Below, piece after piece: positions 1 to 7,317 of a DNA stretch of 11,242 nt. Every line of letters starts with the position of its first letter. The first letter of the stretch is position 1. Source of the stretch: Bacteroidales bacterium (GTDB lineage: Bacteria > Bacteroidota > Bacteroidia > Bacteroidales > Azobacteroidaceae); contig JAJBTS010000270.1 of the NCBI GenBank assembly GCA_020860885.1, forward strand, positions 1 to 11,242, written 5' to 3'. Position numbers and translations under genes: made by a program. The notes beneath the pieces are model-generated. The model did no database searches. It worked only from the letters and a program-made list of their open reading frames with translations, and was not told where the DNA came from.

Positions 1-8
1 TTTGAAAT

Positions 9-440
9 ATGAAAAAGTTATTTGGATTAATTTTATTAGTAGGGTTATTTGCCTCTTGCGAAGGCCCCACAGGCCCTCCGGGAAGAGATGGTATTGGTGC
101 GGACAGTTTTATCAGAGATGTAAAAATAAGTTGGAATATGTGGGAAGAAGGTTCGGATGCCACTGGTCCTATTCTTTTTTATGAAATAAGGGAACCCAGG
201 TTAACCAATTATGTATTGAATAATGCTGTGTCTATGCAAACTTTTTATCGCTACAGACTGGATAACAGCGACAATGACCGGTACGTTCCTTTGTCTTATT
301 CCGATTTTTGGGCAGAAAGAGAAGAATATTTTACTGTGGAATATACATTAGGTTATATTACAATCAGTTACAAAACCTCGGATGCATCCGAAGTACCGGA
401 ATTTGAGGATTATGATTTTCAGGTAAGAGTTACCTGGTAA
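9..440 (+). CDS. Small collagen-like lipoprotein, paralogue 1 (short Gly-X-Y stretch)
   Basis: A 143-residue predicted lipoprotein. Residues 1-16 form a signal peptide (MKK, then a hydrophobic run ending LFAS), with a lipidation Cys at residue 17. The -3 residue is Phe, so the lipobox is slightly atypical. The Cys is followed at once by a short collagen-like run ([12 protein letters not shown]; residues 19-30). The remainder, residues 34-143, is a compact domain rich in aromatic and charged residues, probably beta-rich. I do not recognise it, and it is shared with the next gene. The likely location is a membrane-anchored envelope protein, but function is unknown. The ATG lies 8 nt from the window edge, so its promoter is outside. 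It sits 16 nt before its paralogue and is probably co-transcribed. Similar small lipoproteins with Cys-Glu-Gly-Pro followed by collagen triplets are common in Bacteroidetes. Confidence is high that it is a gene and low on its role. Confidence 0.85.
   Translation: MKKLFGLILLVGLFASCEGPTGPPGRDGIGADSFIRDVKISWNMWEEGSDATGPILFYEIREPRLTNYVLNNAVSMQTFYRYRLDNSDNDRYVPLSYSDFWAEREEYFTVEYTLGYITISYKTSDASEVPEFEDYDFQVRVTW
276..356 (+). repeat. Most conserved block of the tandem duplication (partner at 802-882)
   Basis: These 81 nt encode 27 residues (90-116 of paralogue 1) that are identical to residues 116-142 of paralogue 2, encoded at 802-882. The two DNA blocks differ at only six positions by my count, and all six changes are synonymous. 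Inside lies a perfect 38-nt match (309-346 and 835-872). The pair therefore arose by duplication, and this block is held constant either by purifying selection on the protein or by occasional gene conversion. Confidence 0.85.
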
Positions 441-456
441 AAAATATCTAATAGTT

Positions 457-966
457 ATGAAAAAATTATTGGGATTTATAATACTCTTAGGATTATTTAT
501 TTCTTGTGAAGGACCTTCAGGACCTATGGGTCCGATGGGTCCACAAGGCCCGCAGGGTCCGCAGGGTCCGCAGGGGTGGCCCGGAAAAGATGGAGAAGAT
601 GGAGAAGACGGGCAAGATGGGCAAGGGATTAACTGGTTCATAAGAAATATCTCTATTAAGTGGGACGATTGGAAACAAGCTGCAGATCTAACAGGACCCT
701 ATCTTTATTATGAAGTTTATGAACCAAGATTAATAAAGGAAGTACTAAACAGAGGAATCCTGGATACTTATTATCGTTACAGACTCGATGATAAGGATGG
801 AGACAGGTATGTTCCTTTATCTTATTCCGATTTCTGGGCAGAAAGAGAAGAATATTTTACTGTGGAATATACTTTAGGGTATGTTACGATCATTTACAAA
901 AACTCTGATGGTTCTGAAGGGCCGGAATTGGACACCTACGATTTTCAGGTAAGAGCTATGTGGTAA
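457..966 (+). CDS. Small collagen-like lipoprotein, paralogue 2 (13 Gly-X-Y triplets)
   Basis: A 169-residue predicted lipoprotein. It has a signal peptide at residues 1-16, a lipidation Cys at 17, thirteen uninterrupted Gly-X-Y triplets at residues 19-57, then a domain at 61-169 homologous to paralogue 1. The first half of the collagen run is Pro/Gln rich (GPM, GPQ) and the second half is acidic (GKD, GED, GQD). A charged GKD/GED half next to a neutral half is common in bacterial collagen-like proteins, which can trimerise. A lipid-anchored trimeric stalk bearing a C-terminal head is a reasonable inference, but nothing shows it directly. By hand alignment the C-terminal domain is about two-thirds identical to paralogue 1, and both end in Trp. 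The gene is followed after 5 nt by a strong hairpin terminator. There is no evidence for the ligand or role. Confidence 0.88.
   Translation: MKKLLGFIILLGLFISCEGPSGPMGPMGPQGPQGPQGPQGWPGKDGEDGEDGQDGQGINWFIRNISIKWDDWKQAADLTGPYLYYEVYEPRLIKEVLNRGILDTYYRYRLDDKDGDRYVPLSYSDFWAEREEYFTVEYTLGYVTIIYKNSDGSEGPELDTYDFQVRAMW
511..627 (+). repeat. Collagen-like 9-nt coding repeat (13 Gly-X-Y units)
   Basis: Thirteen consecutive 9-nt units each begin with a Gly codon. The core at 547-573 is three near-identical units (GGCCCGCAG, then GGTCCGCAG twice). The unit before it at 538-546 differs only at third bases and encodes the same GPQ. A second family of units (GGAAAAGAT, GGAGAAGAT, GGAGAAGAC) lies at 583-609. 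Such in-frame 9-nt repeats can gain or lose whole triplets by slippage without breaking the frame. Confidence 0.9.
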
Positions 967-971
967 AGAAT

Positions 972-1020
972 TAATTGAAAAAGCTGCCTCAATTTTATTT
1001 TGAGGCAGCTTTTTCAATTA
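972..1020. terminator. Bidirectional intrinsic terminator between the lipoprotein pair and alaS
   Basis: A 21-bp perfect stem (972-992 pairing with 1000-1020) surrounds a 7-nt loop. The GC-rich core GCTGCCTC/GAGGCAGC is flanked by an A5 tract on one side and a T5 tract on the other, so either strand shows a stem ending in a U-run. It lies between the stop at 966 (+ strand) and the alaS stop at 1044 (minus strand), where converging transcription should end for both. Confidence 0.88.
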
Positions 1021-1043
1021 TCAGTAAACCATTATCAGTAATT

Positions 1044-3659
1044 TTAATGGATCTTCAAAATCATTTCGTCCAAAGCCTTTGCCAGACCTTCTTCCTCCTT
1101 ACCGCCCGCAGTAGCGAAATGAGGCTGTCCGCCTCCTCCACCTTTGATATTCACTGCTGCTTCACGAATGATTTGTCCGGCATTCAATCCGCCTTTAACA
1201 AGATCATCACTGATCATTAACGTCAATGTAGGCTTGTTATCAAAAGAGGTAGCTGCCGCAAAATAAGCTTTCTCCGGAAACTCTCCACGGATCTGGAAAG
1301 CAATATCTTTCACTGCCGCCGGTGGGAATATTCCTTTCAAAACAAATAGATCGACTCCATGAATATTTTGTTTGGTCGCGATCAGCTGTTTCTTAACATT
1401 TTGTATCTTTTCTTTTATATATTCTTCTGCTTGCTTCTTCAATTCCGTATTTTCTTCAAAGAATTTCCTCAAAGCATGGACCAAATCAGGTGTATTATTA
1501 AACATAGCTCTTACTTCACGAAGCATATCCTGTTGAGCATAAAAATAATTTTCCGCAGCCTCGCCCGTAATAGCTTCAATACGGCGTATACCCGCAGCAA
1601 TGGAGGATTCCGAGATGATACGGAAAATCCCTATAGATCCTGTGGCTGCAATATGTGTGCCTCCGCATAATTCTACGGAAGAACCAAATTTCACAACGCG
1701 GACTTCATCACCGTATTTCTCTCCGAATAAAGCCATCGCACCCATCGCTTTTGCTTCTTCCATAGGAACCTGCCGTTTCTCATCCAAAAAGATGTTTTCT
1801 CTTATTTTGGCGTTTACGAGCGTTTCTACCTGCCTGATTTCTTCATCCGTAACTTTTTGGAAATGAGAGAAGTCGAAACGAAGTACATCCTGAGAAACAA
1901 AAGATCCTTTTTGTTCTACATGATTTCCCAATACTTCCCGTAAGGCTTCATGAAGTAAGTGCGTGGCTGTATGATTCGCTTCGGTAGCGCGTCTTCTTTT
2001 CAGGTCTACCTCCGCCATAAATGTATCATTAATATCATCAGGCAACGATTTGGTGAGATGAACGGCTAAGTTGTTTTCTCTTTTCGTATCAAAGATTAAG
2101 ACACTTTTTCCTTTTGAATCCGTTAATACTCCACTATCTCCAACCTGACCTCCCATTTCAGCATAGAAAGGCGTCTGATCCAAAACAATCTGGAAATACT
2201 CCGTATTCTTTTGTTTTACTTTCCGGTAACGAAGAATATGCACCTGAGCCGACGATTCGTCGTAACCTACAAATTTAGGATCCCCTTCTCCCACAATCGA
2301 CCAGTCGCCCGTTTCCATAGCAGCAGCATTTCTTGCCCTTTCTTTCTGCTTGGTCATTTCCGAATCAAATCCGGCTTTATCAATGTTTATTCCTTGTTCG
2401 CGAACAATCAGTTCGGTCAAATCCAAAGGAAAACCATACGTATCATACAACAGGAAAGCATCCTCTCCTTTTATAGAATTCGTTCCTGCTTCTTGGGCTT
2501 CCTGTATTTTTTTATCCAAAAGCTTTATTCCGGTTTCCAGAGTCCGCAAAAAAGAGTCTTCTTCTTCTTTCATTACTTTCCCGATCAACTCTTTCTGAGC
2601 AATCAGTTCCGGATAAGCATCTCCCATAGAATCGATCAATGCAGGCAGGAGTTTATACATAAATGCTTTCTTTTGCCCGAGAAAAGTATAACCGTAACGT
2701 ACAGCTCTGCGTAAGATCCGCCGGATAACATATCCTGCTTTGGCATTGGAAGGCAATTGTCCGTCCGTGATGGAAAAAGCGATCGTACGGATATGGTCGG
2801 CAATTACACGCATGGCAATATCCGTTTTTTCCTCTTCTCCATACTTAAAACCTGTGATCTCTCCTATTGCCCGGATAATAGGCTGAAAGACATCGGTATC
2901 GTAATTGGATGTTTTTCCCTGAACAGCCATACATAGACGTTCGAAACCCATCCCCGTATCGATAACTTTATTCGGAAGACCTTCCAAAGATCCGTCTGCC
3001 TTACGGTTATATTGCATAAATACAAGATTCCAGATCTCGATTACGTGCGGGTGATCGCTGTTAACCAATGTTACACCGTCTGTTTTTTGTCTTTCTTCCT
3101 CGGGACGTATATCAATATGAATTTCAGAGCAGGGTCCGCAAGGTCCGGTATCTCCCATTTCCCAGAAATTATCTTTTTTACTTCCGTTCAGTATTTTGTC
3201 TTCAGGAAGATAATTCTCCCAATAGCCTGCAGCCTCATTGTCTCTTTCCAGATTCTCCGAAGGGCTACCTTCAAAGACCGTTACGTAAAGACGATCTTTA
3301 TCTAACTTTAAAACATTTGTTAAATAATCCCAGGCATATTCTATGGCTTCTTTCTTAAAATAATCTCCGAAAGACCAATTCCCGAGCATTTCAAACATAG
3401 TATGGTGGTAAGTATCATGCCCTACTTCTTCCAGGTCATTATGTTTTCCGCTTACTCTCAAACATTTCTGAGAATCCGCAACTCTGGGGTATTTAATGGG
3501 AACATTCCCCAAAATAATATCCTTAAACTGGTTCATCCCTGCATTTGTAAACATCAAAGTGGGATCGTCTTTTATCACCATAGGTGCAGACGGTACTATT
3601 TTGTGATCTTTCTTTTCGAAATAATCTTTGAACGATTGGCGAATCTCTTTTGCTGTCAT
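1044..3659 (-). CDS. alaS: Alanine--tRNA ligase (AlaRS)
   Basis: Full-length class II alanyl-tRNA synthetase of 871 residues, the usual size. It charges tRNA-Ala with alanine in the cytosol and edits mischarged products. The N-terminal catalytic core shows the motif 1 region ([11 protein letters not shown], 36-46), the [18 protein letters not shown] block (84-101), [15 protein letters not shown] (169-183) and GMGFERL (236-242). The editing domain carries its zinc-binding set: His563 and His567 in HTATH, and Cys665 and His669 in CGGTH. A central helical, coiled-coil-like stretch (about 730-760) leads to the C-terminal C-Ala domain with its glycine-rich [15 protein letters not shown] (840-854). 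I chose the ATG at 3659 because [14 protein letters not shown] is the normal AlaRS N-terminus. An in-frame extension to 3752 would add 31 unrelated residues, run through the promoter region and overlap the divergent gene. No truncation or missing key residue was seen. Confidence 0.98.
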   Translation of the reverse strand: MTAKEIRQSFKDYFEKKDHKIVPSAPMVIKDDPTLMFTNAGMNQFKDIILGNVPIKYPRVADSQKCLRVSGKHNDLEEVGHDTYHHTMFEMLGNWSFGDYFKKEAIEYAWDYLTNVLKLDKDRLYVTVFEGSPSENLERDNEAAGYWENYLPEDKILNGSKKDNFWEMGDTGPCGPCSEIHIDIRPEEERQKTDGVTLVNSDHPHVIEIWNLVFMQYNRKADGSLEGLPNKVIDTGMGFERLCMAVQGKTSNYDTDVFQPIIRAIGEITGFKYGEEEKTDIAMRVIADHIRTIAFSITDGQLPSNAKAGYVIRRILRRAVRYGYTFLGQKKAFMYKLLPALIDSMGDAYPELIAQKELIGKVMKEEEDSFLRTLETGIKLLDKKIQEAQEAGTNSIKGEDAFLLYDTYGFPLDLTELIVREQGINIDKAGFDSEMTKQKERARNAAAMETGDWSIVGEGDPKFVGYDESSAQVHILRYRKVKQKNTEYFQIVLDQTPFYAEMGGQVGDSGVLTDSKGKSVLIFDTKRENNLAVHLTKSLPDDINDTFMAEVDLKRRRATEANHTATHLLHEALREVLGNHVEQKGSFVSQDVLRFDFSHFQKVTDEEIRQVETLVNAKIRENIFLDEKRQVPMEEAKAMGAMALFGEKYGDEVRVVKFGSSVELCGGTHIAATGSIGIFRIISESSIAAGIRRIEAITGEAAENYFYAQQDMLREVRAMFNNTPDLVHALRKFFEENTELKKQAEEYIKEKIQNVKKQLIATKQNIHGVDLFVLKGIFPPAAVKDIAFQIRGEFPEKAYFAAATSFDNKPTLTLMISDDLVKGGLNAGQIIREAAVNIKGGGGGQPHFATAGGKEEEGLAKALDEMILKIH

Positions 3660-3682
3660 ATTATTAAATAATCTAAAACAAT

Positions 3683-3713
3683 TTGCAAAAGTACGACAAA
3701 TACTGTAATTTTG
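3683..3713 (+). promoter_or_regulatory. Bacteroidetes-type promoter for the M23 peptidase-MerR pair
   Basis: TTG at 3683-3685, a 20-nt spacer, then TAATTTTG at 3706-3713. This matches the Bacteroidetes housekeeping promoter (TTG near -33, TAnnTTTG near -7) in both element sequence and spacing. Transcription would start near 3720, leaving a leader of about 20 nt before the ATG at 3742. As is usual in the phylum, no Shine-Dalgarno sequence precedes that ATG. Confidence 0.6.
3686..3693 (-). promoter_or_regulatory. Candidate -7 box for alaS
   Basis: Read on the minus strand this is TACTTTTG, which fits the Bacteroidetes -7 consensus TAnnTTTG. It would place transcription start roughly 20 nt upstream of the chosen alaS ATG at 3659. 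No clear TTG lies 19-21 nt further upstream, so the -33 part is weak. It directly abuts the -33 element of the divergent promoter. Confidence 0.4.
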
Positions 3714-3741
3714 TCTGACTTGAATACATAAATTTCCCTTA

Positions 3742-4695
3742 ATGAGTAACATTTTTTATAAGTACAATCCTCAGACATTAAGCTATGAAAGGGTTTTCCC
3801 TTCACTTAAACAGCGTTTTTTAGCTGTTTGCCGACATTTACTGATCGGAGTTATTATCGGAGGAATTTTATTTGGAATTACATTTTTCTACCTGGATTCA
3901 CCCCAGGAACAACAGTTAAGAAAAGAAAATAAGCTTTTGCTCACTCAATATCAGATCTTGTCCAAACAAATCGATGCCAATGAGAAGGTATTGGAAGAGT
4001 TGCAAAAGAGAGACGACGACCTTTACCGGATCCTGTTTAATGCAGATCCTATTCCGGCATCCATAAGACGTCCGGGTGTGGGTGGTACGAATCGTTATGA
4101 GAAGTTGTTAACCATGCCGAATTCCGATTTGGTTATTTCTACAACTGCTAAACTGGATATGATGACAAAGCAATTGTATGTTCAATCCAATTCATACGAT
4201 GAGTTGATGACTTTAATAAAAACGAAAGAAGAAAGAACCCAGAATGTGCCCAGCATTATGCCTCTTTCCTCCAAACAAATGAAAGGTATCAGTTCCGGTT
4301 ATGGCATGAGAATACACCCTGTTCACGGGAATGCCCGTATGCATACGGGAGTTGATCTGAAAGCTTCGATGGGAACGCCTATTTACGCAACGGGCAATGG
4401 TACCGTAGAGTCTGCGAAATGGAACGGAGGATATGGAAATACTGTTGTTATCAACCACGGTTTCGGTTATAAAACTTTATACGCTCACTGCAGGCAAATG
4501 AAGGTAAAACCTGGACAAAAAGTGGTACGCGGGCAGCAAATTGCTACCGTAGGATCTACAGGAACTGCTACCGGGCCGCACTTGCATTACGAAGTGCTGG
4601 TGAGAGACAGGCACGATAATCCGGCCAAATATTTCTTCCTCGATTTAAGCCCTGCAGAATACGAACAAATGCTTTTTGAAGTTGAAAACCGTTAA
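3742..4695 (+). CDS. M23 family metallopeptidase, membrane-anchored (peptidoglycan endopeptidase type)
   Basis: A 317-residue protein predicted to act on peptidoglycan cross-bridges in the periplasm. The N-terminus (1-28) is a short basic cytosolic segment with the [13 protein letters not shown] motif that I associate with Bacteroidetes M23 proteins. One transmembrane helix follows at about 33-50, then a coiled-coil-prone region (about 54-95), a linker and the peptidase domain (about 185-290). All LytM/M23 motifs are intact: HTGVD (His201, Asp205), YAH (His249) and HLH (His280, His282), so it should be catalytically active rather than a degenerate activator. Coiled coil plus M23 resembles the NlpD/EnvC layout, although those proteins lack the zinc ligands. 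Its stop codon is directly followed by the ATG of the MerR gene, so the two are likely co-transcribed and translationally coupled. It is transcribed divergently from alaS. Confidence 0.92.
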   Translation: MSNIFYKYNPQTLSYERVFPSLKQRFLAVCRHLLIGVIIGGILFGITFFYLDSPQEQQLRKENKLLLTQYQILSKQIDANEKVLEELQKRDDDLYRILFNADPIPASIRRPGVGGTNRYEKLLTMPNSDLVISTTAKLDMMTKQLYVQSNSYDELMTLIKTKEERTQNVPSIMPLSSKQMKGISSGYGMRIHPVHGNARMHTGVDLKASMGTPIYATGNGTVESAKWNGGYGNTVVINHGFGYKTLYAHCRQMKVKPGQKVVRGQQIATVGSTGTATGPHLHYEVLVRDRHDNPAKYFFLDLSPAEYEQMLFEVENR

Positions 4696-5070
4696 ATGAA
4701 ATTTAAACAGGAGAAATTATATTATTCCATCAAAGAGGTTGCAGAGATGTTTGACGTCAACCAATCTCTGCTCCGCTATTGGGAGAAAGAATTCCCCAAT
4801 ATACAACCGAGCAAAACAGCGAAAGGAACCCGTCAGTATAAAAAAGAAGATATTGATGAAATAAGGCTGGTGCATTATCTCGTAAAACAGAAAGGCCTGA
4901 CTTTACCCGGCGCTAAACAAAAGCTGAAAGAGAACCGGGACAGTGTTATACACACGGAAGAAATAGTCAGCCGTTTAAGAACGATCCGGGCTGAACTCGC
5001 CGACTTAAAAAAAGCTTTCGAAGAACTGGATATAGAATACGAAAAAATAATAAAATCCAAACGGAGTTAA
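4696..5070 (+). CDS. Short MerR-family transcriptional regulator
   Basis: A 124-residue DNA-binding protein. Residues about 8-75 form the MerR winged-helix domain, with the recognisable opening YSIKEVAEMFDVNQSLLRYWEKEF and a wing ending near RQYKKEDIDEIRLV. Residues about 85-120 are a charged, coiled-coil-like dimerisation helix. There is no C-terminal ligand- or metal-binding domain and no Cys at all, so it is not a classical metal or redox sensor. The ATG directly follows the TAA of the M23 peptidase gene, pointing to a shared transcript and coupled translation. The target is unknown; the gene pair or envelope functions are possible by context only. Its stop codon overlaps that of the convergent rel gene (shared TTAA at 5067-5070). 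Confidence 0.9.
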   Translation: MKFKQEKLYYSIKEVAEMFDVNQSLLRYWEKEFPNIQPSKTAKGTRQYKKEDIDEIRLVHYLVKQKGLTLPGAKQKLKENRDSVIHTEEIVSRLRTIRAELADLKKAFEELDIEYEKIIKSKRS

Positions 5071-5096
5071 TCGATCCGTGAAACGCTCTTAACTCC
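5063..5096. terminator. Probable shared hairpin terminator spanning the merR/rel stop codons
   Basis: GGAGTTAA (5063-5070) pairs perfectly with TTAACTCC (5089-5096) around an 18-nt loop. On the plus strand the stem is followed by a T-rich tail (TTTTATTTTTTGTATTTTC from 5097). On the minus strand the sequence leaving the stem is also T-rich (GTTTGGATTTTATTATTTTTTC). The hairpin contains both stop codons and lies partly in the rel coding sequence, with the minus-strand tail in the MerR coding sequence. The modest stem and long loop make this less certain than the terminator at 972-1020. Confidence 0.55.
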
Positions 5097-7313
5097 TTTT
5101 ATTTTTTGTATTTTCGTCAATAACTTCTGGATATCGGTGATGTCGTGAACAAATACTTCTATACGTCCTTCAAAGAATTCATCTTTGGATTCGATCGTTA
5201 ATTTCCTCATGTTCACGGAGAGGTCATTGGTTATCACCTGAGTGATATCATTGAGTATTCCCATACGGTCAATACCTTTGACTTCTATAGTGCTTGGGAA
5301 AGAGAAGGTTTTATATTCATCCCAGGCGCACGAAACGATTCTGTCTCCGTGCCGTGTTTTCAGCGTTAATGCAGGTTTGCAGGATAACTTGTGCACTTCC
5401 AGCCTGCCATCGTCGCGGATGTAGCCAAAAACATCATCTCCGGGAATAGGGCTACAACAAGGATGGGTAACGAAATTCTTCTGAAAATCTTCTTCTTTAA
5501 GAAGAAAAGACTTTTTCTTATCTATTTTCTTTCCTGTAGCTTCTTCTTTGGGTACTATTTTCAGATCATTCTCTTTGGGTGTATTTCCCATATTCAAAGC
5601 CTGCTTCATATAACGCATGAAGGGATTCTCTGTCTTTTCCTTCAATATCTTTTGTGGATGTTCTGGCAACTGGATCAGGTTCTGCGCATAAGCAAAAAAG
5701 AAATCCTCTTTACGGCTATACCCAAAATGCATGGTTAATTTATCCAATACATATTTAGAAGGCTCAATATCCAGTTTAAGGAGATAATCTTTCAGCATTG
5801 CCTCTCCTTCTTTAACCTTTCCTCTTCGCTGCTTTTTCAGATAAGAAACGATCTTTGTTTTTGCTTTCGCTGTGGTAACAAAAGTGAGCCATTCTTCTTT
5901 CGGATGCTGGGCCCGGGATGTTAATATCTCGACCTGGTCGCCGCTGGAAAGTTTATGGCTTAAAGGTACCAATTTATGATTCACCTTGGCTCCGATACAA
6001 TGATCTCCCATATTTGTGTGGATGGCATACGCAAAATCAAGGGCCGTAGCGCTTTGTGGCAAAGTTTTAATTTCTCCTTTCGGAGTAAATACAAATATTT
6101 CAGCGCTATACAGATTTAGTTTGATAGTATCCAGAAAGTCCATAGCGTTAGGGCTGGGAGCTTCCAATATATCCTGAATGGTTTCCAACCAGTGGTCTAA
6201 TTCTGTTTGTTCCTGAATATCTTTATCTATACCATGTTCTTTATATTTCCAGTGAGCGGCAAAACCTTTCTCAGCTATCTCATCCATTTTTGTTGTACGG
6301 ATCTGAACTTCTATCCATTGTCCGTCGGGCCCCATTACAGTTACATGCAAGGCCTGGTAACCATTTGCTTTGGGATGGCTGATCCAATCCCTGATCCGGT
6401 CCGGCCGTAACTTATAGATATCTGTGATAGCAGAGTAAATTTCCCAACACTGTTTTTTCACATCGATGTCGGGCTTAGGTTCAAAAACAATACGAACAGC
6501 AAAAATATCGTATATATCTTCGAATCCGACCTTTTTCGCCTGCATCTTATTCCAGATAGAATAAATGGATTTTACCCGGTCCTGCATTCTGAAATCATAA
6601 CCCAGAGCATGCAGGCTTCGCTCTACGGGTTCTGCAAAATGTTTGTATATTTCGTCACGGTTTTTCTGCGTCGCAGCTAATTTATGCTCAATCTGTTTGT
6701 AGTCTTCCGGACGCTCGTATTTGAAACTTAAATCTTCCAATTCCGTTTTGATGGTAAAAAGACCCAGGCGATGAGCCAGAGGAGCATACAGGTACATGGT
6801 TTCCCCTGCAATCTTATATTGTTTTGCAGGAAGTAAAGAACCCAGGGTCCGCATATTATGCAAACGATCGGCAATTTTAATTAAGATTACGCGAATATCG
6901 TCCGACATGGTCAATAACAACTTCCGCATATTCTCTGCCTGTGCAGAAGCGGCTTCGGCAAAAATCCCTCCGGATATTTTAGTCAGGCCTTCTACAATCT
7001 GAGCTATTTTCGGTCCGAAAAGATTTCTTATATCCTCAACCGTATAGTCCATATCTTCAACAACATCGTGCAGTAAAGCGGAAGAAATAGAAGTAGAACC
7101 CAATCCCATCTCATCGCTGACAATCATTGCAACAGCGAGAGGGTGCATAATATAAGGTTCCCCCGAACGTCTTTTTACTCCTTTGTGGGCTTGGTCGGCA
7201 AATTTAAAAGCTTTATTAATTATTTCGAATTTCTTTCGGTGATTGGATCTGCCGTAGCTCTCCAGTAAGGCTTCGTAAGCTTTTTCAACTTTATCTTCAT
7301 CCGCTTCTTTCAT
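5067..7313 (-). CDS. relA: Long RelA/SpoT-family (p)ppGpp synthetase/hydrolase (Rel)
   Basis: A 748-residue stringent-response enzyme that makes pppGpp/ppGpp from GTP/GDP and ATP, and hydrolyses them. The N-terminal HD hydrolase domain keeps all expected metal ligands (His57, His82-Asp83 in HDVVED, Asp149 in ADRLHN). The synthetase domain has DRVKSIYSIWNKM (245-257), Asp269, NGYQALH (317-323) and Glu335 in EVQIRT. The substrate-loop motif is RIRD (306-309), a conservative version of the RxKD motif of bifunctional enzymes and unlike the ExDD of synthetase-only RelA. Downstream are a TGS domain (about 404-466), a helical region, a zinc-finger-like domain (Cys619-Cys620, His641, Cys645) and a C-terminal ACT domain (about 675-748). 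Both activities therefore look intact, so the names rel or spoT would fit equally well. It starts 4 nt after mltD, at the end of the parA-parB-DUF5683-mltD-rel run. Confidence 0.95.
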   Translation of the reverse strand: MKEADEDKVEKAYEALLESYGRSNHRKKFEIINKAFKFADQAHKGVKRRSGEPYIMHPLAVAMIVSDEMGLGSTSISSALLHDVVEDMDYTVEDIRNLFGPKIAQIVEGLTKISGGIFAEAASAQAENMRKLLLTMSDDIRVILIKIADRLHNMRTLGSLLPAKQYKIAGETMYLYAPLAHRLGLFTIKTELEDLSFKYERPEDYKQIEHKLAATQKNRDEIYKHFAEPVERSLHALGYDFRMQDRVKSIYSIWNKMQAKKVGFEDIYDIFAVRIVFEPKPDIDVKKQCWEIYSAITDIYKLRPDRIRDWISHPKANGYQALHVTVMGPDGQWIEVQIRTTKMDEIAEKGFAAHWKYKEHGIDKDIQEQTELDHWLETIQDILEAPSPNAMDFLDTIKLNLYSAEIFVFTPKGEIKTLPQSATALDFAYAIHTNMGDHCIGAKVNHKLVPLSHKLSSGDQVEILTSRAQHPKEEWLTFVTTAKAKTKIVSYLKKQRRGKVKEGEAMLKDYLLKLDIEPSKYVLDKLTMHFGYSRKEDFFFAYAQNLIQLPEHPQKILKEKTENPFMRYMKQALNMGNTPKENDLKIVPKEEATGKKIDKKKSFLLKEEDFQKNFVTHPCCSPIPGDDVFGYIRDDGRLEVHKLSCKPALTLKTRHGDRIVSCAWDEYKTFSFPSTIEVKGIDRMGILNDITQVITNDLSVNMRKLTIESKDEFFEGRIEVFVHDITDIQKLLTKIQKIKGVKSVSRID

Positions 7314-7317
7314 TTCT

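Noticed and set aside
348..641. Antisense open frame opposite the collagen repeat, itself reading as a Cys-Gly-Pro repeat
   Set aside because: It is the reverse reading of the Gly-X-Y codons of the second lipoprotein and crosses the gap between the two genes. It has no signal peptide or independent support, so I treat it as a shadow.
3660..3752. Extension of alaS by 31 codons to an upstream ATG
   Set aside because: The added residues do not resemble an AlaRS N-terminus. The extension runs through the promoter elements and overlaps the start of the divergent M23 gene.
5070..5085. Possible parS site near CGTGAAAC (5077-5084)
   Set aside because: Only one half of the parS palindrome is present. 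The other half has no matching bases at the needed positions, and it sits in rel coding sequence.
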